Assembly: GCA_002343335.1 (NCBI GenBank) | Contig: DDSI01000079.1 | Coordinates: 1 to 6,859, forward strand | Direction: 5' to 3' | Length of the DNA: 6,859 bases | DNA from: Bacteriovoracaceae bacterium UBA2394 | Lineage (GTDB): Bacteria; Bdellovibrionota; UBA2394 | Shown here: in pieces, positions 1-6,859 of the stretch | Layout: each line of letters begins with the position of its first letter | How positions within the stretch are numbered: the first letter of the stretch is position 1 | Notes under the pieces: generated by a model | What the model was told of the DNA's origin: nothing | Seen by the model: only the letters and a program-made list of their open reading frames with translations | Database searches by the model: none | Program-made: the position numbers and the translations under genes

Positions 1-121
1 TGTTTTCAATGGGCGCGGGCAGCGATTCAGGAAGCGCTTCTTCCTCCAACGATGGAGCGTCGGTCAAATCCGGAGCCTGTCCTAACAACAGAGCGAGCGC
101 TAAAGATACGAGACCATTCAT
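1..121 (-). CDS. N-terminal fragment of a possible exported protein, function unknown
   Basis: Only the first 40 codons are in the window, and the gene continues past base 1. From the ATG at 121-119 the protein begins MNGLVSLALALLLGQAPD and continues with an acidic, proline-rich stretch (roughly DLTDAPSLEEEALPESLP). The hydrophobic run at residues 4-13 followed by G-Q-A looks like a short signal peptide with possible cleavage after Ala16, but the usual Lys/Arg before the hydrophobic core is missing. The frame is open upstream only to a TAG at 151-149, and no other start codon lies between, so this ATG is the only reasonable start. An AAGG sits directly against it, closer than a normal ribosome binding site. 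It lies 61 bases after the response regulator gene, on the same strand, so it may be co-transcribed or have its own promoter. No family can be recognised from this fragment. A spurious ORF is possible. Confidence 0.55.
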   Translation of the reverse strand, partial: MNGLVSLALALLLGQAPDLTDAPSLEEEALPESLPAPIEN

Positions 122-182
122 CCTTGATTCTAGTTTAGCGCGGTGGGGCTAAGCAGCGACCAATGAAAAATACACAACTTTG

Positions 183-1484
183 TTAAAAATTCTCTCGAAT
201 GGAGTAATCCTTCATGCGGAGCTCCAAAATCCGGCGCGTCGTTCCAAGGACCGCGGCGATTTGAGTGTTCGACGCCTTTGGATATTTCTCAAGTGCGTCC
301 AAGATAAGTTGGCGTTCCAAATTTTCATGCAATACCTGCAGACGGTTCCATCCATCTTCCACGGGAATAGTGAAGGGCAGCAAATCCTTTAACGCTTGAG
401 GCTGATCAAATCGAATATTCTCTTCCGAAATAACTTCCGCCCTAGCCTCCAATGCTGACCGCTCTAGAACTCGTTCGAGCTCGCGCACATTCCCTGAATA
501 AGAGTGAGCCTTCAGCTTCGCCATTGCACCCGCCGAAACCGCTAAATTACTTTGCTTCAAGCGTGCCGCAAGAGACTTTACTTTTTCTTCCACCAGCGCT
601 TCGAAATCCTCGGGCCGTTCTCGCAAGGAGGGAATCGTCAAAGACATGGCTGTCATCTGATCCCGCAAATCTTCTCGATAGGTAGGAAGCGATTGGTAAT
701 CGATGCTGGAGCTGCTTGAACCCATGATTCTTACATTGCCCTGCTGCAAAATCTCTGCGACGCGGTCTTGCAATCGCGGACGCAAACTAAAAATCTCCGC
801 GATAAAAATTGTTCCAACATCCTTTCCAAGAGGTTTCTGCAAGAGCTGGAAATCTTCTTCATGCGTTCGGCCATCGAGCGCTAAGAAACTGCGTTTACGA
901 TTCTCTGGATTCCGTTCATGCATCCATCGGGCAGCGCGGCCCTTACCCACGCCGGTCTCCCCCAAAAGCAAAAGAGGCGTATCCAAAAGAGCCAGGCGCT
1001 CCGCCTTTTCCACAAAGGATTTCATCGCCAAGGAATTACAAATCCATCCCGTTGGCATAGAACGAGTTTCACCGGAATTGACGCCCTTTTTCGAAATGGC
1101 ACGCTTAACGATGGTAAGCAGTTCGGCATTTTCAAATGGCTTCACGACATATTGAAAAGCACCCCGGTTCATCGCTTGTACCGCTTGGGGCACACTCGAA
1201 TAGGCTGTAATTACAATCACGGGAATTTCCGGCAGTCGTTTTCGAATATCGTCGAGTAAGGTAAGTCCACTTGCCTCCGGCATTGAAACGTCGGTGACGA
1301 TGCAGTCCACCTTTTGATCTTTCTCTAGATATTCTTCGGCTTCCGGAACGGAATACGCTTTCATGATGTCACCGACCGGGCGGAGGAGAAGTTCTAAGGA
1401 ACGCACCATGGCCACTTCATCGTCGACCACCAAAATTTTTGGGCGTCGAATGGGTGTCACATCGGCGAAAGCGGTTGCATTCAT
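183..1484 (-). CDS. NtrC-family response regulator with degenerate AAA+ domain lacking GAFTGA
   Basis: This 433-residue protein is a cytoplasmic transcription regulator and the likely partner of the upstream kinase. Residues 15-130 form an intact receiver: acidic pair D21/D22, phosphoacceptor D65 (in VTDVSMPEASG), T93 and K115. Residues about 148-375 align with the sigma-54 activator AAA+ domain: Walker A-like GETGVGKG at 175-182, SLRERPED at 286-293, and sensor II-like SGNVRELER at 330-338. Between FLALDG (200-205) and GTIFIAEI (224-231) only 18 residues remain where NtrC has about 38, so the GAFTGA loop is absent. Walker B reads IFIAE (A229 for Asp), sensor I ATN is replaced by serines (256-260), and the second arginine finger is Q276, while YRED keeps the first (R270). 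Residues 388-428 are a Fis-type helix-turn-helix (ASNTQIAAVLGTTRRILELRMKDY). Family knowledge says activators without GAFTGA cannot open sigma-54 promoters, so I infer a sigma-70-type regulator or repressor. The start overlaps the kinase stop (ATGA), indicating coupled translation. Confidence 0.93.
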   Translation of the reverse strand: MNATAFADVTPIRRPKILVVDDEVAMVRSLELLLRPVGDIMKAYSVPEAEEYLEKDQKVDCIVTDVSMPEASGLTLLDDIRKRLPEIPVIVITAYSSVPQAVQAMNRGAFQYVVKPFENAELLTIVKRAISKKGVNSGETRSMPTGWICNSLAMKSFVEKAERLALLDTPLLLLGETGVGKGRAARWMHERNPENRKRSFLALDGRTHEEDFQLLQKPLGKDVGTIFIAEIFSLRPRLQDRVAEILQQGNVRIMGSSSSSIDYQSLPTYREDLRDQMTAMSLTIPSLRERPEDFEALVEEKVKSLAARLKQSNLAVSAGAMAKLKAHSYSGNVRELERVLERSALEARAEVISEENIRFDQPQALKDLLPFTIPVEDGWNRLQVLHENLERQLILDALEKYPKASNTQIAAVLGTTRRILELRMKDYSIRENF

Positions 1485-3796
1485 ACGTTGGTCACTCCGA
1501 ATTCCAAACTAAACAACGTCCCCTTTCCTGTCGCAGACTTTACTCGAACGTGCGCATCATTTCTATCAGCGAATGTTTTCACTTGGGCCAATCCAAGTCC
1601 CGTCCCACCTGGTTTCGTTGTAACAAAGGGCCTAAAGATATCGAGATCGCTCGGAATGCCAGGACCGCCATCCTGGACCCAAATATGAATATTTTTTGAT
1701 CGGCGCCGATGCACTTGAACTTGCACCCACGCGCTCCCACTTTCAAATGCGTTGACGATAAGATTTAGAAGCGCCTGACGAAATCCTTCGACATCGACCC
1801 GAACGCGAAATGATTTTAAATCGGCATCCGATTTGGAAAAAAATGCTTTACCCTGATCCCAATAGGTCACGACGAGTTCTCGATCTGGAAATCGCACCTT
1901 GATGAGCTCCATCACTTCCTCGAGCAGATCTGCCACGGAAACCCAATCCTTTGGATTTTCTTCGAGCGCGGGTTGATCGAACAATCGTTGTACAGATTTC
2001 GTCACTCGCCCCACTTCTCCTTGAATACTTCGAAGTAATTCATCCACTTCATCCGACGTTTGCCCCCGCAATTGATCATTTAATAGACCCGCGCAAACTT
2101 TAATAATGGCTAGAGGATTTTTCATTTCATGGGCGATGAGAGCCTGCACTCGTCCCACCGCTAAAAATCCCTGCTGCAGAAGCACAAAATCCTGAAACAT
2201 CAGTAGTTCTACGCACCGACCGATCTGTCGCACGCACTCGGCCCAATCTGGCGAGTTACTAGGATCGAAGGCCAATTCATCTTCCCCATCGAATTCGATG
2301 ACTCCAAAGGCCCGCTCTCCACGAATAAGAAAACTTTCATATTGCCGCATCTGAGTTTTCTGAAACTCCCTGACGAGTTGCGAGTCCGAAAACATCCAGA
2401 CCTCTTGGTTCCGCTCGCTCCATGGCTTAGTCGGATCCTGAGAACATTTCAGCGTGACATTCTTCATCGCCAAATCGCGTTCCATCACTTCGAACAATTC
2501 CTTCAAAAAACTTTCCAAATTCTTAGACCGCTCAAAAATTGCATTCACATTGGGATACCGCACTCGCGTCTGAATCAGACGGTGCACTCCTCTTTCCAGC
2601 CACTGCGCTGCGGGCCTTGCCACAATCAGGACCACAAGCGCAATCGCAAGCCAAAGCATCCACTCACGCTCTTGCGAAAGGCCCCACTCGCTCCAACCTA
2701 TCCCCACCAAAAGCGCAAATGTAGCCGCCATCGCAAGCAAGACAAACTGACGAAGTGCGCGTCGAAAAAGTCGCTCTAAGTCGAAGACATTCGATTTCAA
2801 AAAGATGAGAGCAAATGCGGTTGGAAAGAAGATGGCCACCGCCAGAACTCGCTCCACAGAAACTCGCGGCGTTTCCCAAAGTATCGCCACAAAGGCGGAG
2901 AGCGAACCGAAAAAACTGATGAGATAAAGGGTCCCCAGAAGTCGGGCACGTCGTCGTGCCCAAAAATCCTTCGATGTAAAAAGCGTATTCCCTAAGCAAG
3001 CAAGGGAAACTAAAAATGCCGTGCCCAAAATCCAAGCATTGTATTCGTGAATCCAAGTGAACTCCGGCCGATCCCACAGCATCGTACGACTGACGGAAAG
3101 AGAGATTGCACCAATGTAGCTTATCGATAACAGCCCATATCGAAACCATGGCCCGCCCTTCTTCTTCGGATAAATGGCGAAGAGGTGACCAAGGATAACC
3201 GCAAAGACAGGGAGCAAAATCGAAAAGGAAAATGGGAGCGCCAAAGTGGTGGTAGGCAGCAGCAATAAAAAGAAGCACGAAGCGCCAAAACAAAGCGCAG
3301 AAAATACTTCCACCGTTTCCCGCGCGCGGCGAAACGCTCCTCTTTGCAAGAGCATGAAAATCGAAAATCCAAAGAAGAGTACCGCCAAAACAAGAGGGAG
3401 GAAAAAGAGGATCAGATAGGTATTTTGAGTAAACCGAGAAAGCGTCGTTTCTAAATCGAGCGGTTCTTGATTGCGAAGAACCTGCAGTTTCACCCGATCC
3501 CCGGTTTTATGCTCCTTTAAAAAAGCTCGAGCTCCATCCGCTGAAAAAGCCTTGCCTTCAAGCGTGAGCAGAAGATCTCCCGGTTGAACTTGGGCGCGAG
3601 AGAGCGAATAGGTTTCCAATTGCAGTGTAGAAACTTGCCCATTGGAATGAAGTAAAAATGCAAAACGCGCTTCTTGGCGAAGCTCAATGGCCTGTCGAAC
3701 GCAAATGACCGCCAGGACAATCCAAAGCCCTGTCATCGCCGCGACTCTCAAACGAAACCCAAGCTTTTTGAAAAATGGAACGGGGGTCGCACCCAT
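1481..3796 (-). CDS. Membrane sensor histidine kinase: PDZ-like plus multi-span input, NtrB-like catalytic core
   Basis: This 771-residue inner-membrane kinase should autophosphorylate on His556 and pass the phosphate to D65 of the adjacent regulator. Residues 17-34 are a first membrane span. Residues 45-120 form a PDZ-like domain (VQPGDLLLTLEGK at 70-82, then KTGDRVKLQVLRNQE at 97-111), predicted outside the membrane. About nine more spans follow between 124 and 395, including FVLLAMAATFALLVGIGW after the motif SNVFDLERLFRRALR (335-349). This order resembles Bacillus ComP. Residues 410-540 look like a divergent GAF linker. The catalytic core is complete: H-box AHEMKNPL (H556), N-box NLIVNAFES (N682), G1 QDGGPGIP (708-715), F-box IFRPFVTTK (720-728) and G2 GGTGLGLA (730-737). 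The HExxNP box and TTKPGGTGLGL are typical of NtrB/AtoS-class kinases, which fits an NtrC-type partner. It starts 12 bases after priA behind an AAGG. The PDZ and GAF calls are by pattern only, and the ligand is unknown. Confidence 0.94.
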   Translation of the reverse strand: MGATPVPFFKKLGFRLRVAAMTGLWIVLAVICVRQAIELRQEARFAFLLHSNGQVSTLQLETYSLSRAQVQPGDLLLTLEGKAFSADGARAFLKEHKTGDRVKLQVLRNQEPLDLETTLSRFTQNTYLILFFLPLVLAVLFFGFSIFMLLQRGAFRRARETVEVFSALCFGASCFFLLLLPTTTLALPFSFSILLPVFAVILGHLFAIYPKKKGGPWFRYGLLSISYIGAISLSVSRTMLWDRPEFTWIHEYNAWILGTAFLVSLACLGNTLFTSKDFWARRRARLLGTLYLISFFGSLSAFVAILWETPRVSVERVLAVAIFFPTAFALIFLKSNVFDLERLFRRALRQFVLLAMAATFALLVGIGWSEWGLSQEREWMLWLAIALVVLIVARPAAQWLERGVHRLIQTRVRYPNVNAIFERSKNLESFLKELFEVMERDLAMKNVTLKCSQDPTKPWSERNQEVWMFSDSQLVREFQKTQMRQYESFLIRGERAFGVIEFDGEDELAFDPSNSPDWAECVRQIGRCVELLMFQDFVLLQQGFLAVGRVQALIAHEMKNPLAIIKVCAGLLNDQLRGQTSDEVDELLRSIQGEVGRVTKSVQRLFDQPALEENPKDWVSVADLLEEVMELIKVRFPDRELVVTYWDQGKAFFSKSDADLKSFRVRVDVEGFRQALLNLIVNAFESGSAWVQVQVHRRRSKNIHIWVQDGGPGIPSDLDIFRPFVTTKPGGTGLGLAQVKTFADRNDAHVRVKSATGKGTLFSLEFGVTNV
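1495..1498 (-). promoter_or_regulatory. Ribosome binding site of the response regulator, inside the kinase gene
   Basis: GGAG on the minus strand lies 10 bases before the regulator ATG at 1484-1482, within the last codons of the kinase gene. With the 4-base ATGA overlap it supports this start and translational coupling of kinase and regulator. Confidence 0.55.
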
Positions 3797-3803
3797 TTTC
3801 CTG

Positions 3804-3807
3804 CCTT
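3804..3807 (-). promoter_or_regulatory. Ribosome binding site of the sensor kinase
   Basis: In the 12-base gap after the priA TAG, the minus strand carries AAGG with a 7-base spacer to the ATG at 3796-3794, followed by a second purine-rich AGGAAA. The spacing is normal and supports this start. No promoter fits in the gap, so the kinase is probably transcribed from upstream. Confidence 0.6.
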
Positions 3808-3808
3808 A

Positions 3809-5767
3809 CTACATAAATTGGACAGGATCTCGGTCGAATTTGATCTTCACTTTAGACCCAGCAAAGGCCCGTTCTACATCATCCATCGCCGCAGTCAGAA
3901 ATGTCGTGAGATGGCCTTTTGGAGCGCTTTTGACCAAAAGATGCTGTCGATACAAGCCCTTCCACCGATAGAGGGGCGCCGGGGCTGGGCCTACGAGCTC
4001 CATTTGAAGCGGCTGCCCTAACTTCTGGAGGCGCTTTTGAATGCGGAAAGCTTCTTCGGCCACCTCTGATTCCGACTTTCCCGAAAGGGTGATGAGAGCC
4101 ATTCGCTTAAAGGGCGGCAGCTCGGCCATCTTCCGAATTTCCAATTCATGTTTCGCAAAATGCGCGAACGACTCTTCCCCAAGGCGAAGCCCTTCAAAAA
4201 GTGGATGGTCCGGTGAAAACGTTTGAATTACGAAATGACTAGACTGCCCTCGCCGACCCGCTCGGCCCATGAGCTGCTTCAACAGTTGAAAGCTCCGCTC
4301 CATTCCTCGGAAATCGGGAATCCCCCATCCTTGATCGGCGAATAAAACACCCACGAGAGAAAGTTTCGATATATCAATCCCCTTTGAAATCATCTGCGTC
4401 CCTACGAGGATATCGATTTTCCCGTCGGAGAACGCGCGCACCACTTGAGGAAGTACGTTTTTCTTGGCCGTTTCATCTCGATCCAGACGCGCGACGCGGG
4501 CTTCAGGAAAACGACTCTTCACTTGCGCTTCAATTTCCTTCGTGCCGATGCCGCCCAAGAAAAATTCTTTTCCCCCGCAGAGATCACACTGGGGTGTTAA
4601 TTTTTTTTGAAAACCGCACCAGTGACAGATCGCTTTTCCCCAATCGCTGTGGATAGTGAGCGTGACGGAGCAATGCTTACACTCATCGGCCGAGCCACAC
4701 CCCAAACAAAGGCGCTGAGAAGCGGAACCTCGTCGATTTAAAAACAAAAGGATTTGCTCTTTCTTCTCGAGAGTCTGCTCGATGGCGCTTTGGAGAGCAC
4801 TCGTGATGAAAGACTTGGTTTCCTTTTCCCATGTCTTTTTGAGATCGATGACATCGATCTTTGGAGCGGGTTTTTTAAAAAAAGGTGAAAGATGATGCAT
4901 TTGATACTCACCGTGGAGAGCGTGATGATAAGTCTCCAAACTCGGTGTTGCGGAACCAAGAATGACGGGCACTCTGGAAACTTGACCTCGCAAAATCGCC
5001 AGATCCCTTCCGTGATAAGGTCCGCGCTCCGTCTGTTTGAATGAACCATCGTGCTCCTCGTCCACTACAATCAATTTCAAATCGCGAAACGGCAAAAAGA
5101 GCGCGGATCTTGCCCCTAGAAAGATATCGGACTCCGATCGAGCAGCACGCGCATAAACTTCTCGCCGTTGTTTGTCGGTCATTTGTGAATGAAACACGCT
5201 CACGCGAGTTCCGAGGCGATCGCTCAATCGGTCTTCAAGTTGGGGGGTCAATGAAATTTCGGGGACCAGCAAAAGCGCTTGTCCGCTCTCCATCAAAATC
5301 CGCTCGAAAAGTTTCAAGTAGACTTCCGTCTTTCCACTTCCCGTTTCCCCTAATAGCAAATGCACCATGAAGCCCGAGTTTAGTTTAATCTTTTCAACCA
5401 CTTCTTTTTGAGCGTCAGAAAGTTCCGGCAGTTTCGGAACAAAATGTTTGACGTCGGTCGCGCCTCCAAATTTTCCATCTTTGGGAAAACTGGCGGTAAG
5501 TAATTCTCCTAACGAAATTCCATAGTACTGAGCGGCGCGTTCATAAAAGAGGAGCGTGCGATCGTCAAAGAAAGGGGTTTCATCAAGTACTTCCTCGATG
5601 GCCTTCAAACCCTTCGGTGCATTTGCGCTTTCGTTCCAGACTACGCCGGTGATTTCGCGCGACCGAAAGGGGACTTTCACGCGCATCCCCCGCTCCAACT
5701 TTTCCGAACTGGAATAGGTGAAGAGTCTTCTCAGGGGACTTCGAACAGCGATGTCATAGAGAAACAC
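3809..5767 (-). CDS. priA: Primosomal protein N' (replication restart DNA helicase PriA)
   Basis: PriA is the cytoplasmic 3'-to-5' superfamily 2 helicase that recognises stalled or collapsed replication forks and starts reloading of the replicative helicase. The 652-residue product has, in order: a fork-binding N-terminus (VRSPLRRLFTYSS at 8-20); Walker A GETGSGKTE at 140-148; motif Ia VPEISLTPQ at 168-176; DEEH at 236-239 followed by the aromatic-rich loop (GSFKQTERGPYHGRD); motif III GSATPSLE at 271-278; motif IV FLNRRG; a zinc-binding insertion with eight cysteines (C354, C357, C363, C366, C381, C384, C394, C397); motif V GTQMISKG at 456-463; motif VI GRAGRRG at 501-507; and the C-terminal GPAPAPLYRWKGLYRQHLLVK and FDRDP motifs. 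It is about 80 residues shorter than the E. coli protein, mainly in N-terminal and inter-motif segments, but every motif is present. The start is GTG, two codons after an in-frame TGA, and matches the family N-terminus. Unusually, its neighbours are hutU and a two-component system. Confidence 0.97.
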   Translation of the reverse strand: MFLYDIAVRSPLRRLFTYSSSEKLERGMRVKVPFRSREITGVVWNESANAPKGLKAIEEVLDETPFFDDRTLLFYERAAQYYGISLGELLTASFPKDGKFGGATDVKHFVPKLPELSDAQKEVVEKIKLNSGFMVHLLLGETGSGKTEVYLKLFERILMESGQALLLVPEISLTPQLEDRLSDRLGTRVSVFHSQMTDKQRREVYARAARSESDIFLGARSALFLPFRDLKLIVVDEEHDGSFKQTERGPYHGRDLAILRGQVSRVPVILGSATPSLETYHHALHGEYQMHHLSPFFKKPAPKIDVIDLKKTWEKETKSFITSALQSAIEQTLEKKEQILLFLNRRGSASQRLCLGCGSADECKHCSVTLTIHSDWGKAICHWCGFQKKLTPQCDLCGGKEFFLGGIGTKEIEAQVKSRFPEARVARLDRDETAKKNVLPQVVRAFSDGKIDILVGTQMISKGIDISKLSLVGVLFADQGWGIPDFRGMERSFQLLKQLMGRAGRRGQSSHFVIQTFSPDHPLFEGLRLGEESFAHFAKHELEIRKMAELPPFKRMALITLSGKSESEVAEEAFRIQKRLQKLGQPLQMELVGPAPAPLYRWKGLYRQHLLVKSAPKGHLTTFLTAAMDDVERAFAGSKVKIKFDRDPVQFM

Positions 5768-5768
5768 G

Positions 5769-5772
5769 CCTC
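5769..5772 (-). promoter_or_regulatory. Tightly placed ribosome binding site before the priA GTG start
   Basis: The only Shine-Dalgarno-like sequence in the 11-base hutU-priA gap is GAGG, separated from the GTG by one base. That is too close for efficient initiation by itself. An in-frame TGA at 5773-5771 excludes an earlier start, and the conserved PriA N-terminus excludes the next ATG (residue 28). Initiation may rely on ribosomes finishing hutU. Confidence 0.35.
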
Positions 5773-5778
5773 AAATTC

Positions 5779-6859
5779 TCAACGCATCATCGGAATGTCG
5801 AGATCGAATCGCTTCGCACAGGCAATGGCCTCCTCGTAACCTGCATCAGCATGACGCAAAACGCCCATCGCCGGATCCGAAGTCAGCACGCGCTCCAGGC
5901 GCTTATCCGCTTCCTTCGTGCCATCCGCCACGATCACCATTCCCGCATGCTGCGAGTAGCCCATGCCCACCCCGCCGCCGTGATGAAAACTCACCCAAGA
6001 CGCACCATTGGCCGTGTTGATGAGAGCATTCAAAATGGCCCAATCCGAAATCGCATCGCTCCCGTCTTTCATGGATTCCGTTTCGCGATTTGGCGAAGCC
6101 ACGGACCCGCAATCCAAATGATCCCGCCCGATCACGATCGGGGCCTTCACTTTTTTAGTTCGGACGAGTTCGTTAAAGAGGAGGCCCGCCTTTGCTCGAT
6201 CCCCATACTTCAGCCAGCAGATCCGCGCGGGCAAACCTTGAAAAGCCACGCGCTCACTTGCCGCAGTGATCCAGCGCTTGAGCGAAGTATTTTCGGGAAA
6301 TAATTCCAGCAGCGCTCGATCGGTCGTTCGAATGTCTTCGGGATCTCCTGATAGAGCGACCCAACGAAATGGTCCCGAGCCTTCACAAAATAAGGGGCGA
6401 ATGTATGCAGGAACAAATCCAGGATAGGAGAATGCCTCGTGGTATCCCGCCTCTTTCGCATAGCCGCGCAAATTATTTCCGTAATCAAACACGATGGAGC
6501 CTCGAGCTTTCATCTCCACCATCGCACGACAATGCTTCACCATCGTTTCCAAACTCTTCTTTCGATACTCGGTTGGATTTTCTCGCGCCTTTTGTAAATC
6601 CTTCACGCTCATCCCTTCCGCTACGTAACCATAGATCGGATCGTGCGCAGAAGTTTGATCCGTCACGATAGGCGGAATCACATTTCGCTTCAGCAACTCG
6701 GTGTAAATTGTCGCTGCATTTCCTACGAGGCCGATGGAAATAGGCCGCTTATTTTTTTGCGACTCCGTTATCCAGGCAAGCGCTTCATCCAAACTGGAAG
6801 CCATGCGATCCAAATATTTGGTCTGCAATCGCTTTTCGATTCGCGTTTGATCCACGTCC
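5779..6859 (-). CDS. hutU: Urocanate hydratase (urocanase), C-terminal two thirds
   Basis: Urocanase is the NAD-dependent cytoplasmic enzyme of histidine breakdown that converts urocanate to 4-imidazolone-5-propionate. About 359 codons are visible, and the 5' end lies beyond base 6859. Comparing visible residues with the recalled Pseudomonas putida numbering suggests that about 196 are missing, which gives a normal length near 555. The first visible GTG (6855-6853) is an internal valine, not a start. Counting from it, visible motifs are GLVGNAA (42-48) and QTSAHDP (67-73) of the NAD site, [10 protein letters not shown] (122-131), the urocanase signature [10 protein letters not shown] (205-214) with catalytic Cys213 (codon 6219-6217), [18 protein letters not shown] (243-260), and HHGGGVGMG (291-299). 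All expected catalytic and NAD-contact residues in the visible part are present. The end (DIPMMR) and TGA stop at 5781-5779 are normal. priA follows after 11 bases. No other hut gene is in the window; any would lie upstream. Confidence 0.97.
   Translation of the reverse strand, partial: DVDQTRIEKRLQTKYLDRMASSLDEALAWITESQKNKRPISIGLVGNAATIYTELLKRNVIPPIVTDQTSAHDPIYGYVAEGMSVKDLQKARENPTEYRKKSLETMVKHCRAMVEMKARGSIVFDYGNNLRGYAKEAGYHEAFSYPGFVPAYIRPLFCEGSGPFRWVALSGDPEDIRTTDRALLELFPENTSLKRWITAASERVAFQGLPARICWLKYGDRAKAGLLFNELVRTKKVKAPIVIGRDHLDCGSVASPNRETESMKDGSDAISDWAILNALINTANGASWVSFHHGGGVGMGYSQHAGMVIVADGTKEADKRLERVLTSDPAMGVLRHADAGYEEAIACAKRFDLDIPMMR

Noticed and set aside
128..133. TAGAAT on the minus strand as a -10 box for the gene starting at 121
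   Set aside because: It lies so close to the ATG that transcription would start inside the gene, and no -35-like hexamer is found at 16-18 bases upstream.
135..152. Inverted repeat TTAGC/GCTAA as a rho-independent terminator after the response regulator
   Set aside because: The stem is only 5 base pairs with an 8-base loop, and no T-run follows on the minus strand, so it does not qualify as an intrinsic terminator.
816..878. Frameshift as the cause of the missing GAFTGA region
   Set aside because: The motifs on both sides (Walker A and FLALDG; then GTIFIAEI, SLRERPED and GNVREL) are all in one uninterrupted frame. The region is shortened, not shifted.
703..1155. 150-codon plus-strand frame opposite the response regulator
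   Set aside because: It is antisense to the regulator's receiver and AAA+ coding region, with a low-complexity Ser/Arg-rich translation and no motif or ribosome binding site.
2664..3293. 209-codon minus-strand frame inside the kinase gene
   Set aside because: It overlaps the membrane-span region of the kinase in another frame. The cysteine- and phenylalanine-rich translation has no domain, and the kinase frame is clearly the real one.
5851..6303. 150-codon plus-strand frame opposite hutU
   Set aside because: It lies antisense to conserved urocanase motifs and its His/Arg-rich translation has no recognisable features. It is a shadow of the real gene.
6853..6855. GTG at 6855 as the start of hutU
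   Set aside because: The upstream codon (Asp) and the family alignment show that this Val is internal (the reading is [11 protein letters not shown]). About 196 N-terminal residues are outside the window.

Overview
The window is a compact bacterial gene block in which every supported gene is read from the minus strand (right to left as printed). In transcription order it holds the 3' part of hutU (urocanate hydratase), a complete priA (primosomal replication restart helicase), a large multi-membrane-span sensor histidine kinase, its NtrC-family response regulator and, after a 61-base gap, the first 40 codons of a possible exported protein that leaves the window at base 1. The gaps are 11 bases (hutU-priA), 12 bases (priA-kinase) and a 4-base ATGA overlap (kinase-regulator). 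The first four genes therefore look like one transcription unit. No RNA gene, mobile element, CRISPR array or clear terminator was seen, and there is no stretch over 300 bases without a gene.

The organism is a bacterium of medium GC content. An NtrB-type kinase with an NtrC-type regulator, beside hutU, suggests a Gram-negative proteobacterium-like lineage. A Bdellovibrio/delta-proteobacterial type would fit, but the sequence does not prove this, and no species can be named.

HutU and PriA are ordinary family members with their catalytic motifs intact. The two-component pair is the interesting part. The kinase has a ComP-like input half (a first membrane span, a PDZ-like extracytoplasmic domain, about nine more spans, then a GAF-like linker) joined to an NtrB-like catalytic core whose H, N, G1, F and G2 boxes are all present. 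The regulator has an intact receiver domain and a Fis-type DNA-binding end. Its AAA+ domain, however, lacks the sigma-54-contacting GAFTGA loop and has lost the Walker B aspartate, the sensor I asparagine and one arginine finger. It is best read as an NtrC-family protein that no longer works as a sigma-54 ATPase activator, but as a phosphorylation-controlled DNA-binding switch.

How the genes work together is uncertain. HutU (histidine breakdown) and PriA (replication restart) have no known functional link to the two-component pair, and only their spacing ties them together. The truncated gene after the regulator could be a target or partner of the system, but too little of it is visible to say.
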